DNA from: DASVDK01 sp036562265 [NCBI: Thermodesulfobacteriota bacterium]
Lineage (GTDB): Bacteria; DASVDK01
Direction: 5' to 3'
NCBI GenBank assembly: GCA_036562265.1
Contig: DATCKS010000190.1
Location: 1-14,540 of the forward strand
DNA: 14,540 bases
Shown here piece by piece: positions 13,223-14,540 of the stretch. The notes under the pieces were generated by a model. That model did not search any database. It saw only the letters and a program-made list of their open reading frames with translations, and was not told the origin of the DNA. The stretch's first letter is position 1. Each line of letters opens with the position of its first letter. The translations under genes and the position numbers were made by a program.

Positions 13223-14540
13223 ATGGAGCCCGGCACGACACGCCGCGCCTCCAGACGGTGGCGCGAGGCGCTTCCGTTCGTGGCGCCGGCCGCCATCCTC
13301 GCGGCCGGCATCGTCGCGCTGGCCGCCACCGACCTCTGGCGTAGCCGCGAGGCGGCGCTCGCCGAGGGCGAGCGCCGGGCCGAGGGGCTCGTGCACGTGC
13401 TCGCCGAGCAGACGCTCCGGAGCCTGCAGGCGGTCGACCTCACGCTCCAGGGGATCGCGCAGACCCTCGAGCTGACGCCGGGACGGCCGAAGCACAGCCC
13501 GGAGTTCGAGGAGGCGATGCGGGCGCGGCTCCCCTCCCTCCCGTACGTCCGTGCGCTCTTCGTCATCGGTCCCGACGGCCACATCACGCAGGACACCGAC
13601 GTCGGCACGCCGGACGTGAGCCTCGCCGACCGGCCCTACTTCCAGGCCCACCGGGACGACCCGGATCTCGGGCTGCACGTCGGCACGCCGCTCGTGAGCC
13701 GCTCGACCGGAACCTGGTTCCTCAGCATGAGCCGGCGCGTGACCGCGCCGGACGGCGGCTTCGGCGGGGTGGTCGTCGCCGCGGTCGAGGTGAGCGCCCT
13801 CACCAACTTCTACAACGGGATCGACGTGGGCCCCGGCGGCTCGCTGGCGCTCTTCCTCACCGACGGCACGCTCGTCGCGCGCATCCCGGACAGCGAGGGG
13901 GTCGGGACCATCCCGACCGAGAGCGAGGTGTTCCGCGAGAGGCTCGGCGGGCCGGACCGGACCCTGCGCGGACCGAGCCCGCTCGACGGCAAGGTGCGGG
14001 TCGTGAGCTTCCGCCCGGTCGAGGGCCTCCCGCTCGTCGTCATGGTCGGTCTGACCGAGGAGGCCCTGCTCGCCGCGTGGCGCACCAGGGCGATGATGCT
14101 CGGCGGCACGACGGGCGTCCTCCTCACGCTCGTTGCCGCGACCACGGCGCTCCTCGTCGAGCGCCGACGCCGAAGGCGCGAAGCCGAGGCGCGCCTCGCC
14201 CGGTCGCAGCGCCTCGAGGCGCTCGGCCGGCTCACGGGGGGCGTCGCCCACGACTTCGGCAACCTCCTCACGGTGGTGTCCGGCAGCCTCGCCATGATCC
14301 GTCGCAGCACCGGGCACGCCGAGTGCCACCAGCTCGCCGAGATGGCGGAGCGCGCCGTGCAGCGCGGCACGCGGCTCGTCGGGCAGCTCCTCGCCTTCGC
14401 GCGGCGCCAGGACCTCCGCCCGGAAACGGTCTGTCCGAACGAGCTGATCGGCACCTTCGAGCCGCTCTTGCGCCAGGCCGCCGGCCGGCGGGTGGCGCTC
14501 GAGGTGAGGCTCGATCCCGCCGTCCCCCGCTGCCGCCTCG
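13223..14540 (+). CDS. Membrane sensor histidine kinase with dCache-like sensor, cut by the window edge
   Basis: The first 439 residues are visible and the frame stays open to the right edge. Order: short basic N terminus, transmembrane helix 1 (about 16-36), an extracytoplasmic region of about 250 residues, transmembrane helix 2 (about 290-311), Arg-rich junction, then a HisKA dimerisation domain. The outer region has the double-Cache/PDC pattern: LPYVRALFVIGPDGHITQDT, then Asp136-Arg-Pro-Tyr-Phe140 and VGTPLVSRSTGTWFLSMSRRV, which in the family bind small amines or organic acids. The phospho-accepting His343 lies in GGVAHDFGNLLTVVSG; the usual second Asn after Phe is Gly here. The ATPase domain, and a possible receiver domain often found in this group, lie outside the window. 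ATG at 13223 follows an extended -10 box. Ligand and partner regulator are unknown. Confidence 0.88.
   Translation, partial: MEPGTTRRASRRWREALPFVAPAAILAAGIVALAATDLWRSREAALAEGERRAEGLVHVLAEQTLRSLQAVDLTLQGIAQTLELTPGRPKHSPEFEEAMRARLPSLPYVRALFVIGPDGHITQDTDVGTPDVSLADRPYFQAHRDDPDLGLHVGTPLVSRSTGTWFLSMSRRVTAPDGGFGGVVVAAVEVSALTNFYNGIDVGPGGSLALFLTDGTLVARIPDSEGVGTIPTESEVFRERLGGPDRTLRGPSPLDGKVRVVSFRPVEGLPLVVMVGLTEEALLAAWRTRAMMLGGTTGVLLTLVAATTALLVERRRRRREAEARLARSQRLEALGRLTGGVAHDFGNLLTVVSGSLAMIRRSTGHAECHQLAEMAERAVQRGTRLVGQLLAFARRQDLRPETVCPNELIGTFEPLLRQAAGRRVALEVRLDPAVPRCRL

Noticed and set aside
12242-14329. 695-aa minus-strand open frame
   Set aside because: It is antisense to thyX and to the histidine kinase, both with intact family motifs.

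Overview
The window is very GC-rich (roughly 70% by eye) bacterial DNA with short intergenic gaps and ordinary metabolic, repair and transport genes. The gene set (Liv-type ABC importer with a Tat-exported binding protein, ThyX, NAD-type isocitrate dehydrogenase-like enzyme, DUF1802, DUF4149, LAN-domain protein, hybrid sensor-type kinase) together with the base composition suggests an uncultivated soil or subsurface lineage such as Candidatus Rokubacteria/Methylomirabilota or a Binatota/deltaproteobacteria-like group. This placement is inference from style, not from a marker gene.

Layout. 175-5196 (minus): one liv operon, transcribed livK, livH, livM, then a single gene in which livG and livF are fused. 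A 237-bp inserted-looking block of two 125-bp structured repeats sits between livH and livM, flanked by 13-bp direct repeats. 5407-6327 (plus): a stand-alone RecB-like PD-(D/E)XK nuclease with an apparent iron-sulfur staple, divergent from livK. 6335-8251 (minus): an NAD-type isocitrate/isopropylmalate dehydrogenase, a DUF4149 membrane protein close behind it, and a small unknown protein with its own candidate promoter. 8375-8617 (plus): a small lipoprotein. 8713-9369 (minus): a LAN (Lon N-terminal) domain protein. 9436-10259 (plus): a 75-aa helical protein translationally coupled to a DUF1802 protein. 10309-12261 (minus): mutY, a dual-specificity-type phosphatase, and a mutT-like NUDIX gene in one tight operon. 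12299-13144 (plus): thyX. 13223 to the right edge (plus): the N-terminal 439 residues of a membrane histidine kinase.

How the genes relate. The liv block is a complete high-affinity importer with all five functional parts. The mutY/phosphatase/mutT operon combines two parts of the oxidised-guanine (GO) defence and lies back-to-back with thyX, so nucleotide supply and repair meet at one 37-bp divergent promoter region. Several genes that begin a transcription unit (LAN gene, 75-aa gene, mutY, thyX, kinase, possibly the nuclease and phosphatase) lack a Shine-Dalgarno sequence and have a -10-like hexamer 5-10 bases before the start codon, which suggests leaderless or near-leaderless mRNAs, whereas several other genes such as livK, livM, the dehydrogenase and the lipoprotein gene have clear Shine-Dalgarno sites.

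The least ordinary items are the covarying tandem repeat element in the liv operon, the probable leaderless promoter pattern, the LivG-LivF fusion, and the MutY that lacks its 8-oxoG-recognition domain. I saw no CRISPR array, transposase, tRNA or rRNA.
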